A stretch of 28,141 nucleotides of DNA from Penium margaritaceum (taxonomy: Eukaryota > Streptophyta > Zygnematophyceae > Desmidiales > Peniaceae), in assembly GCA_023375785.1 (NCBI GenBank), contig SZWC01002403.1:113828-141968 (forward strand). Direction: 5' to 3'. Below the pieces are notes generated by a model. The model saw nothing but the letters and a program-made list of their open reading frames with translations. It ran no database searches and had not been told where the DNA came from. This document shows, piece by piece, positions 20,482-28,141 of this stretch (its first letter is position 1; the number at the start of each line of letters is the position of its first letter). Position numbers and translations under genes: made by a program.

Positions 20482-21291
20482 AAAAGGAGACTATGCAGCA
20501 GGTTGGGGCAGCAGCGTTGTTGATGCAACGTGCGGGCTTCCACGCTCGTTGCTTAAGTCAGCTGCCCCCTCAGTCTGCTGCTCTAGAGTCGAAGTCTGGA
20601 AGCTCTGGGTTTTGTTACTCAAAAACGCGCGCGCCAAAGTTAGCGCCAGAAAGCAGCTGAAAACTGATAATGACTGATTAGGAATGAAGAATAAACAGCA
20701 ATGGGAGACCCCTCCAAGTTCTAGGCCCTCTCCAGCTCTGTAGAGCTTGTTACTCAGTTCATCAGCCAATCAGAAAATAGCTCAGTTCAGGCTGGCAGGT
20801 TTTCTCCGTGAGGCCTGCCAGGCAGCCGACAGCCCAAAACCCGGGCGTCGTCCGTTTTGCCTGAAAACTGGACCATACCATAATACCGACGCTGCGAACG
20901 CAGCCGTGCGGCCAGAATCTGCTAGAAAAATAGTAGCGAGGAGTTATGGCAGCCTAAACCCAGATAGTGCCCACAATGGTTTATGCTGCCAAACAGGGCC
21001 ATGCGACATGCAACTGGGACCCTAGGCAGTGCATGACGATGCAGACGCGATGGGANAACTGCGGTGTCAATGACCGCCGGCAGCACGACCGCCGAGGAGG
21101 CCTGCCGATGGAGCTGAGCGCGTCGCCGGAGAGAGGAGGCTCCAGCGAACTGCGAGAAGACCTCAGCGTGCGTCGGCTCCACCGGACGACACTCCATCAG
21201 CGTCGAGTCTCACCGTCAGTCATCTGCACGCCGATGTACACAAGCCGGGAGGACACAACAGAGCACAATGAGAGATGCGAAAAAACCAACA
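20482..21291 (-). repeat. 5' LTR of the complete copia element (810 bp in assembly)
   Basis: Homologous along its whole length to 11683-12514. It lacks about 23 bp where an N stands at 21056, so it is shortened by the assembly. It would carry the element's promoter and polyadenylation signals. It ends TGTTGG..(at 21291) beside the GTGTC duplication. Confidence 0.95.
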
Positions 21292-21296
21292 GTGTC
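21292..21296. repeat. 5-bp target-site duplication, right copy
   Basis: GTGTC, as at 11678-11682. On the minus strand the reading frame of the old gag crosses from here to 11677 without a phase change. Confidence 0.92.
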
Positions 21297-21950
21297 CGCA
21301 TCATAGAACCCGTCCTCGTTAGTGAGATTGTCAGGTCTGGTATGAATGAGGGCATGCACAACGCGAGCAGAATGAGACTCAATAGGCACAAAAGGAGGGT
21401 GAGAAGAGGGATGAGGCTCATGATAGTATTCCGAGAGCTGCTCGCCATGTGCCCAAGCACTGAAGTAGAAATCCTAAGAGTAGAAGGTGAGGTGAGATGC
21501 AAAGTGAGGTGGGTTAGAGTCAAAGTCAGGTTTGCGCTGCACTGATGTTGCAAGTTCTTTTGTAGCGACTGTCCCAGCGGTGACTGCGATTGCAAGAGGG
21601 TCAGAGGAGAATGAGCCAGCGGTGGCAGGTGCAAAAGCAAGTGAGGTGGAGAAGGTAGCAGCAACGCCGACAATAGTGGATGCCGAGGATGTGTCGCGCA
21701 ATGCAGGTTGGAGGCGGTTAATAACCAAATCAGCAATGTGATCTGCGTAAGCCTCATGGTCAGCTTGTCAAGCATGCAGCTTTTCTTGAGTAGCATGCTC
21801 TTCATTGAGTGCAGCTTACAGAGCAGTGCGCTCTCGCTGCAGCTCAGCCTGCAAGGCACTGTATTGGTCATTGCCGACCGGCATGATGCTGGTGACGTGA
21901 CTCTGTCGAAATATTATTGGTAGAGTTTCCCTTACCCCAATGGGCTTAGG
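21297..21950 (-). pseudogene. Old copia gag, N-terminal part
   Basis: In the frame of 21474-21728 and onward the minus strand encodes an Ala/Ser/Thr-rich N-terminus (STIVGVAATFSTSLAFAPAT), a segment ending SHLTFYS and a stop near 21474. In the same frame it then reads DFYFSAWAHGEQLSEYYHEP and SARVVHALIHTRPDNLTNED up to the insertion point. FSAWAHGEQ corresponds to FRIWAQGEG of the younger gag, and ARVVHAL to GRAVHAL. The protein continues at 11677. Several stops and frame changes are present. The overlapping Leu/Ser-rich frame 21197-21871 runs into the LTR and is a shadow. Confidence 0.8.
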
Positions 21951-22196
21951 AAATGTGTGGTGGGTACGTCAAGGGTCTGTTGCAAAGCAATGAACCTGAA
22001 CGCACAAACAAGCCAACGCAGAAGGTACAGGGACGAAGGCGGAGACCAAGCTCACCAAGCACTACGGCCAAGGGAGAACAGCGTTGGAAGAGCAATTGTA
22101 GCTCAAGAAGCTACAACTGCAACAGTAGCTACTGGTGAGACAATGAGGCAGGCAAATCCAATCAGCGCTTCGCAGCAGCTTCCGCTCGGCTGCTAA

Positions 22197-22640
22197 TGTT
22201 GCTACGCCGGCACCTGCAACAGCAACCGCGTGGCTGCTTGCGCAACTGTGGCAGCAGCTCCACACTACTGCTGTGCTGTAGCGTATCTGCGTGCTGCTGC
22301 TGCAACTGCTACGTGTGGCGACTGCTGCACTCTGTTGCCGCCGCGCGCTATTGCTGTTGTCGTATACTACTGTTGCTGCTGCTCAATGCTGGTGCTGCTA
22401 CACGCTGCTGTTGCCTGCCGTCGTCGCCGTCGCTGTGCAACGCTGTTGCGCGCTGCTCCTAGTGCGTGCTGCTGTTGCTGCACGCTGCTCCTGCCGCGGG
22501 CTGCTACTGCTGCCCGCCACTGCGTGCCGCGACTGTGGCTTGCTGCCGCCGCTGCTGGTGCCAATGGCAGCAGCTGCTAGAGGCTGCCGCTTGCTACAGC
22601 TGTCATCTACTGCTGCTAGCAGCTGTTGCTGACGCACTCT
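22197..22640 (-). repeat. CTG/CAG-rich leader of the old copia element
   Basis: Imperfect CTG-rich sequence with CGC and TGC interruptions. Frames across it read as runs of Ala, Cys, Leu or Arg and are not genes. It sits between the PBS at 22768 and the old gag, as the longer tract does in the complete element. Confidence 0.75.
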
Positions 22641-22767
22641 CACGTGGGAGACGTCACCTGCAGTCGGGTGTCGTCGGCAGGTCCCTGTGGATCGGCAACA
22701 GCGGTGACGCTCGCTGCTGCTGCTCTGCCGCGTCTTTGCTGCGCAGCTCGGCGAGAAGTGTCTCACC

Positions 22768-22779
22768 ACTCTAATACCA
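22768..22779 (-). promoter_or_regulatory. Primer binding site of the old copia element
   Basis: The minus strand reads TGGTATTAGAGT, 10 of 12 matches to TGGTATCAGAGC, at the boundary with the LTR. Confidence 0.75.
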
Positions 22780-23551
22780 AGAGAAGATGCGTGGAAGCTT
22801 CCTAGCGACACAGTCACCGACAAAGCGTCAGTGCATGATCAAACGGTGACAACAGGCACAAGTCGTGCACACAATGGCAAGGGTCTGGCTATGAGACACA
22901 AGGCAAAGTGTCATAATGCTTCAATAGCGTTTGCAGAGAAATGATAAATGAAAGGTCCATGGCATAAGTATCTGCCGCGGCACACAGCGGGTGTCGCACA
23001 CGGCAGCACAGGATCTGTCCTAAAACCGCCCCAAAACCACTGCTTTGGCCGTAACTTAGCACAGACATGTCAAAATGCTACGCCGTTTGATCCTATATGT
23101 GCAGAATCACAAGCCGAACGTTACGACTGGTCACATGCATGCATCCGGCCTCAAGCGGTGGACGCACAATGCAAAAACGTGCACATCGGGTCCACGATCA
23201 GTTCATTGATAAACTCCTACTTGCTGCAGAAAAATTGCAAGAGGTCCCGTGCAGCGTCCAGAGTTCTGGAACGGTCGTCGGTCAGCTCCAAGCTGGTAGT
23301 CCACCACCAGACGACACACTGGTACCACCAGTATCCGTACCAGGGATGTGCATGAGTGTGGACGTGGCCGAGCGATCACAGTCAACTGTACAAGGTCGAC
23401 AGCAATGTCACAAATCACAACTGCTGACCATTGGATTCGTCGTCAGGAGTGGAAATGTCCAGATCACCGATCAGGAGTAAGATTCTTTTCCTGCAGACAT
23501 CGGTGGACATTTGTAAACTGGTGACTTCACTTTCACGATAATGTTGTCACA
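22780..23551 (-). repeat. 5' LTR of the old copia element (family 2), right end approximate
   Basis: Begins next to the PBS and is unrelated to the 11683/20482 LTR family, but shares a block with 27690-28141: GGCAAGGG..TGGCTA..GACACAA..AAGTGTCA.AATGCT.CAA, then GCAGAGA.A. The distal end is placed near 23551, where the minus strand reads TGTTGTGACAAC, a TG start. No coding frame is convincing inside. Confidence 0.65.
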
Positions 23552-23610
23552 ACAGTTGGCACCCAACTGTGGGGGTCAGGCGGCACCCAAGGGGGGGGGG
23601 GGGGGGGGGG
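23552..23610. repeat. Short palindrome and 20-base G run
   Basis: ACAGTTGG (23552-23559) and CCAACTGT (23563-23570) form a perfect 8-bp inverted repeat with a CAC loop. GGGGGTC follows, then twenty consecutive G at 23591-23610. The G run can form a quadruplex and is also a common sequencing-error site. Confidence 0.8.
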
Positions 23611-23897
23611 TGTAAAGTGAAGGAGCATGAGAAATCCATGAATCCTTTCGTCTCATGAACAGTCAAGACACACTCTCGCCTAACTTCACATGAAGGAGAA
23701 TGTGCAGCAGTTTCCGTTGAGCAGTCTAAACAAAGCCTTCCCCTCTCTTCACCAGGAAGGACAGGCTGACCTAATGTGCGAAAAACCACAAATGTACAGA
23801 AAGGGAGCTGTACAGACCCAATCTGGACCAACAGCGCGCCTTCCGTGTCGCCAGAAGCGGATCTCCTCTTGAGGAAAGCTTGCAAACCACAGGTTCT
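23611..23897. other. Presumed 3' flank of the minus-strand gene
   Basis: Lies just beyond the stop codon of the unrecognised gene. Open frames occur on both strands without a domain. The minus frame 23547-23885 could be a downstream exon (AG of TTTGCAAG precedes it) but runs through the G run, so I leave it as untranslated sequence. Confidence 0.3.
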
Positions 23898-25531
23898 CTA
23901 CAAGGAGCCTTTCAGGAATGTGACGAAACTTTCCACAGCTGCATCAATGGAGTCGATAACCAGCGTCTCGCTCTCGCACCCAAGGTCATCGTCCAAAAGC
24001 CGTTGGGAGGTTGCCCGCCTCATGCGAGCGAAGGGAAGAGCCTCCTGCTCGACTGCCCCATCAGATGTTTGGCGGAATGCGGCTGCTGTAGAGTACCACA
24101 CGCAGATACCGTGCAAGCAGGCCTTCAGACTTTGTACAAGCTCCTGCATGCTTGTAAGCTCCAGCAGGCTCGAGGACCAGCCTTTCTGCCCAACTTGTTG
24201 CCTTGATTCCTGACCCAGAATGGCATCTGCTTCTGCGTTGAACAGCGCGAGAAGAGCGGTGTGCATCATGGCTGCCCACTCGTCGTCGAATGCTTCAAGT
24301 GATGAAACTGATACAGACTGCTTCTGTTGGTTCCTCCTAGACAGGTGCAGGTCGCTGAAGATGGACACAAGCATCGACGCCAAGCCAAGTAGTGGCAGCA
24401 GCTGCTCGATCTCACTGTCGTGCAGGGGAGCCTTCCGTCGGCAGCCTAGCGCAAGCAAGGCTAGCTGGGGCACGCCGCTGACGAGGGCCCTGTACGTGAG
24501 AAACTCTGCTGAATCAATTGCTTGATTGCTCTTGAACTGTTGGCTGATCTTCCGGTGCAATCTCAAGCCATCCTGAAACACGGAAAGCAAGGGCATAATG
24601 TAGGCTGCTGGTCAGTTACAGGGGTTTCCGCAACACGGTGTAGGCTGGTGGGTTAGAGACTAGCCGTTTTGCTCCTATCGATCCACTCTCGTCAGGTCAT
24701 TGCAAGTGTAATACCGGAGGGTGTCATATTTGGCGAGTGCCACACCAGACGATCATGGAAGGGTCATGGAGTGAGGGGTAGACCTGGTGAAAGGACCGTA
24801 GGCTGAAGCGATTCGCAATATGTTGACAGACTTACCAGAGAATACACGGCCCACGTCTTCATATACTGCGATCGCCATCTGGATTCGGAGCTCCCGCCGC
24901 CGACTGAACCGGAGAGCTCGTCCAGAGATACGCAGAACCGGTCGACTTTGAGTGGGAATTTCGACGAGAGACGCTTCGGGAAGGATTTGGCTGGTGCTGG
25001 ACTGCTTCCCGCCTCTGCGAAGAAGATGCTGAGCTGGGCGTGTTCTTCCGCTGAGCCATAACTTTTCAGCCACTTATCCCACAGCAGGAAGCTTTCGGCG
25101 AGGATGGAGATCAGCTGGCAATCCTTCCCGTTCCTCGGCTGGGCTGCGAGCAGTGACAACAGGTAAGGCGCATGACCGCAGGTCTGCACAGAGTGCCGGC
25201 CGACTTCTTCGTAGGGGCCTGGAGCGGACCAGAACGGGTGCGCCTTGGCCACTGGAACCTCCCACGACTGCCAGGTCTTAAGAGACTGCTGGATGGTGGC
25301 ACTCCATTCCGACAGGTAACTGGGCGCTGCGGAATCACTGAAGGAGCGAGATGTCAAGGCAGGAAGAAATTCCCTCTTTGCTGATTGCTTTCTGGAGATA
25401 CGTCTATTCAATTGCTCCTCCCTCTCGCCGCTGCTAGCTTCCAGCTTGGCCAAATGGGCCGCCTCCCCAATCACGTCTAACCGGGGAGTCACACGGTCCT
25501 GGAACGCCATGGAACTCTCTACAGCAGTCAT
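23898..25531 (-). CDS. Unrecognised helical protein, two exons, about 456 residues
   Basis: The best host-gene candidate. Exon 1 (25531-24836) starts at an ATG in GTGAGGATGACT and encodes MTAVESSMAFQDRV.., including SEWSATIQQSLKTWQSWEVP and LISILAESFLLWDKWLKSYG. It ends at CTCTG, then GTAAGT. Intron 24835-24573 (263 bp) ends in CTTTCCGTGTTTCAG. Exon 2 (24572-23898) starts DGLRLHRKISQQFKS and includes LLPLLGLASMLVSIFSDLHL and EWAAMMHTALLALFNAEADA. It stops after VTFLKGSL. Both exons are phase 0 with no internal stop over 456 codons, unlike every transposon frame here. The pattern of amphipathic helices suggests an alpha-solenoid, but I recognise no family. The gene may extend upstream (see 25607-25812). 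No signal peptide or membrane span is evident. Confidence 0.72.
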
Positions 25532-25606
25532 CCTCACAACCTTGATGAAGACGAGCTCGAGGATAAGGGACCAAAACTTCGGCCTTCAAGCGTCGCACGT
25601 ACACGT

Positions 25607-25812
25607 CTAGGTGATTTCAGTATGTCTGATTGCCGTGCGAAGATCCGGAGAACTGAGAGACCAATAACGCATGGCAATGTCGAGGATTCTGTTGGCGTAA
25701 AGTACCGACTTCGCCAGATGCATCGCAACGAACGCCGCCGATCTCGCGGAGAGCTCTTCGCCACTATTGCGAACCCCACGTGCATGTTCGTCCGGATGGG
25801 GTGCGATGGCAG
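25607..25812 (-). CDS. Probable upstream exon, same frame as the gene below
   Basis: After an acceptor-like CTGACGCTGAG the minus strand reads IAPHPDEHARGVRNSGEE and AARSAAF-like helical sequence (AFVAMHLAKSVLYANRILD, IAMRYWSLSSPDLRTAIRH), ending at TAG (25607-25609). The composition is protein-like and matches the gene below. It is in the same frame as that gene's exon 1, but TAG and a TGA (25586-25588) intervene and no good donor is seen. It could be the end of a separate gene, an exon joined by a weak donor, or a site of decay. Confidence 0.4.
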
Positions 25813-27065
25813 CTCAGCGTCAGCGCAGAGCCAGGAGGGGCTGCAGGCCAAGTGCAACGCACCGCTGGCGATGGAGACCAACCTGCCGCCTCTTGAACCT
25901 TGGCGCGTTCATCCCAGCTTTTCAAGCTGTATTTCCGGGAAAGGGAGGTTAATCTGACGGTCGATGATAGGGATCTTATGTCGCTCGCGTGAGTACGATG
26001 AGTATGAATCCATTCGGTTTGTGAACCGACAGTGAGCACTGGAAACGGTGCATGAGTAGGTGCTGGTGTAGGCAACTGCCTGCTGGCTCGGCTGAGGTGG
26101 TGACTCCCAAGAGTTGTCGGTTGCTTCATCACAGGGACGCGGCCTGCTGCGTCGGCTGACAAGAACCAGGACGGCTCTGGCCGGAGAACCCGGGGATGGG
26201 CGGATGGGAGCAAGCAAAAAATCCACAGCGGGTGTCGTGCCAGCTAAGCGAGGTTTAAAGTGATCACCTGTTGTGAGAATGATCGGTCCAGAGCTCGGAA
26301 GACGAGTAGCTCTGGTGGAACTAACTTCTTATTGGTCGGGTGCCCCGACGATTAGGAGTTGCAGCTTGGTCGTCGATTGACGATGATGATTGACGACAAG
26401 GCTGAGAAACAATTTATGTTGTAACGATTCCTGCAAATATGTTGAGCCGCTTTGTGATTGAATGGTTTGCATAATCATTGCTCTGTTCCTGACATTATTT
26501 CGTTTAATTATGCGCCATATTGGATCAAATGTAATCCTTCCAAAATACAACGAGAGCGAATTGCATGGTCCTTAAGCTACGCTCGGCCACGTGGAGTCAA
26601 TATTCGGGAGTAATCTTTGACTTTTTATCAACAAAAAAGGACACCGCACGTGACGCCGTGCGTTCAGCTGAAAGAGGTGCAGTGAATGCCCGTGCAAGTG
26701 GCCGCAAGGGTTGTGACGGCGACAGTGAGGGTTGGTCTTCCCCCAGTCTCGTTCCACGGTTAGTAGTAGTCCCATAATCTGCCTCTCGCGTTTGTTTGCG
26801 GCCTTGTAATGCTGGAAAGGTTTTATTTTCAAGGACTTATCGACGGTCATCGTCAAAGCCATCCTCCTAAGATCGTTCCGATCACATCGGCTGTTCCCGA
26901 TCGTTTGCAAATTCGCTTCGGAACAGCCAGCTTAACATTGCTTGAATGAAGATATAATCGACGGTCGGGATAGGTTTCACTCGCACAATTTTTCTATCCT
27001 CCTTCGAACGGTTCACCAGTTCCGAAGGCTCAGCCAATTAACCCAGTCCCCAACGGCAAAACATT
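25813..27065. other. Intergenic or intronic stretch without a supported gene
   Basis: Minus frames 25764-26213 and 25909-26226 are Ser/Pro/Arg-rich without motifs. 26230-27000 is AT-richer with only short frames. I see no RNA gene, repeat or transposon domain here. It may hold the promoter and first exons of the minus-strand gene. Confidence 0.4.
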
Positions 27066-27412
27066 TTGGTCTTGGGTAGAAAAAGCAACATGGCAACACC
27101 CGCACGCAAGTCCGCGGAAAAACGGATGAGCCTTCGACATAGCTCGAAAACCTCAAAGGTGACCAAACGTCCGCAGCCTTGCCAACCTTCCAAGTTGGGT
27201 CCACGTCTGGCGAACCTGTCCCCATACAATGGACGAAAGACGTACCGATTGGCCGGACGTCCCCACCATGCCAAGCACGTTCGCCAATCATTCGGCCAAA
27301 GACAGCCCCACTCGTCTCAGAGTGCACGACCGCTGTCTCTTCTGTCTTGAAGCTTGCCCTGAACGAGTTCATTGCATTCTGTCTCATCTCGGGATTTGAA
27401 ATGACCGGGTGA
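27066..27412 (+). CDS. Small basic ORF, unrecognised, low support
   Basis: The plus strand has ATG in AGCAACATGGC at 27090, giving MATPARKSAEKRMSLRHSSK and a very Lys/Arg/Ser-rich protein to 27350. A second plus frame (27179-27412) ends TTAVSSVLKLALNEFIAFC. The minus frame 27013-27387 is also open. The basic N-terminus recalls a histone-like tail, but no fold is identifiable and the two plus frames would need a frameshift or splice to join. It could be chance. Confidence 0.2.
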
Positions 27413-27689
27413 CAATTTCTTGGGCAAACTTATCCGAGGTGACAGTGTTTGCACAGCGCATGTACTCTTTATGCCGAACAAGGGAACGTCTGTGCGTCGA
27501 TGTCGTCACGATCTTACATGTCAAAAACATGGCAAAATCTGTCCTAATTCTGCTGTATTATTCCTACAGCCGATATTTCTTCATGGCTAGCGCGAGGGTG
27601 AGCAAAGTCAAGTGGTCTGATCGGCATGAACGCACTATTGGTGTGTGTGGCTTCCACCTGTCACGAGCGACGGCAAGGAGAGCAGTGAG
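27413..27689. other. No supported gene
   Basis: A 97-codon plus frame (27409-27702) has no motif and enters the LTR-like sequence. Nothing else is seen. Confidence 0.35.
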
Positions 27690-28141
27690 AGACAGCTCCT
27701 AGCACTGCTGTTGCTAGCGTGGCAACACAAGCCAGCTAGCTAACTCACTAGCACACACAGGTGGAGGTGAGAACAGCAAGGGGTTGGCTAGGGACACAAA
27801 CACAAGTGTCAGAATGCTGCAAATATTTGAAATGTGCAGAGAGAGATAACAACTGAGGTCTGGCCAACCTATATAGTGCCACGGACCTAGTGGATGCACA
27901 CACACGCACGGCGCACAACGGCGCTATTTTTCTAGCAGGACAAAACAGTGGCAAAAACACAGTTTTGGTCACAATTCCCTGCAGACTCGTCAGAACGACG
28001 AGCCGTTTGAACCAGAACGGCCACGTCGACGAGATCTACATCCTGATAGGCTGCACGCCTACGTGCTCTGACACAGCACAAGTCCACAAAATACGGAAGT
28101 CTTCTGGGCGCCCGTCGCCACCGGCTGCCGACCTGTTGCCG
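27690..28141 (-). repeat. Second LTR of family 2, truncated by the window edge
   Basis: Shares an ordered block with 22850-22970: AGCAAGGGGTTGGCTAGG, GACACAAACACAAGTGTCAG, AATGCTGCAA and GCAGAGAGAGATAA. The minus strand carries CTATATAG (27869-27876), a plausible TATA box, which fits a minus-oriented LTR promoter. No PBS is seen at its low-coordinate side, so it is a solo LTR or the 3' LTR of an element to the right. Confidence 0.65.
27869..27876 (-). promoter_or_regulatory. TATA-box candidate in the LTR
   Basis: CTATATAG, palindromic in its core, about 180 bp inside the family-2 LTR. The matching place in the copy near 22940 is degenerate. Assigned to the minus strand from LTR orientation only. 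Confidence 0.4.

Noticed and set aside
21197..21871. 224-codon Leu/Ser-rich minus frame
   Set aside because: It crosses the LTR boundary and target duplication, and the homologous gag is in another frame.
27013..27387. 124-codon minus frame
   Set aside because: No motif, opposite to an equally open plus frame; no reason to prefer it.

Overview
The window looks like repeat-dominated nuclear DNA from a large plant or streptophyte-alga genome. This rests on a Mutator-like (MULE) transposase with GT-AG introns, Ty1/copia retroelements whose primer-binding sites match the initiator-methionine tRNA (TGGTATCAGAGC), long CAG/CTG tracts and sparse host coding sequence. Composition and element style remind me of a charophyte such as Chara, but the sequence alone cannot prove the species. 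Three runs of N (13901, 19521-19524, 21056) show it is a draft assembly.

Left part (1-7557): a copia-type LTR (about 377-680 plus 7135-7545) is split by a 6445-bp MULE (681-7125) flanked by a 9-bp target duplication CTATGTTTT. The MULE carries a decayed transposase gene on + (exons from 1662; introns 2652-2793 and 4567-4667), a 200-bp tandem repeat (about 5263-5960) and a convergent small ORF (5955-6290, -).

Middle-left (7558-11682): a CAG-rich stretch, a cluster of TGACGTCA-like sites, a plus-strand PBS-like site and an unrecognised two-exon reading frame (8729 to about 9890, +). This abuts the gag/protease half of an old minus-strand copia element.

Centre (11683-21291): a complete 9.6-kb minus-strand copia element, inserted in the old element's gag with 5-bp target duplications (GTGTC). 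Along its own sense it has a 5' LTR (20482-21291), PBS, 1.6-kb CTG/CAG leader, Q-rich gag, zinc knuckle, protease, integrase, a 12-residue GPSGPA-type repeat linker, reverse transcriptase, RNase H, polypurine tract and 3' LTR (11683-12514). It is structurally complete but the reading frames are broken by many stops, mostly TAG, and by frameshifts, so it cannot encode its own proteins as assembled.

Right part (21297-28141): the remaining N-terminal gag, CTG-rich leader, PBS and 5' LTR of the old element. Then comes the only convincing non-transposon gene, an unrecognised minus-strand gene (23898-25531, two exons, possibly a further exon at 25607-25812). A little-featured stretch follows, and then part of a second LTR of the old element's family, running off the window edge. 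The window therefore records ordered insertions: old copia then young copia; older LTR then MULE.
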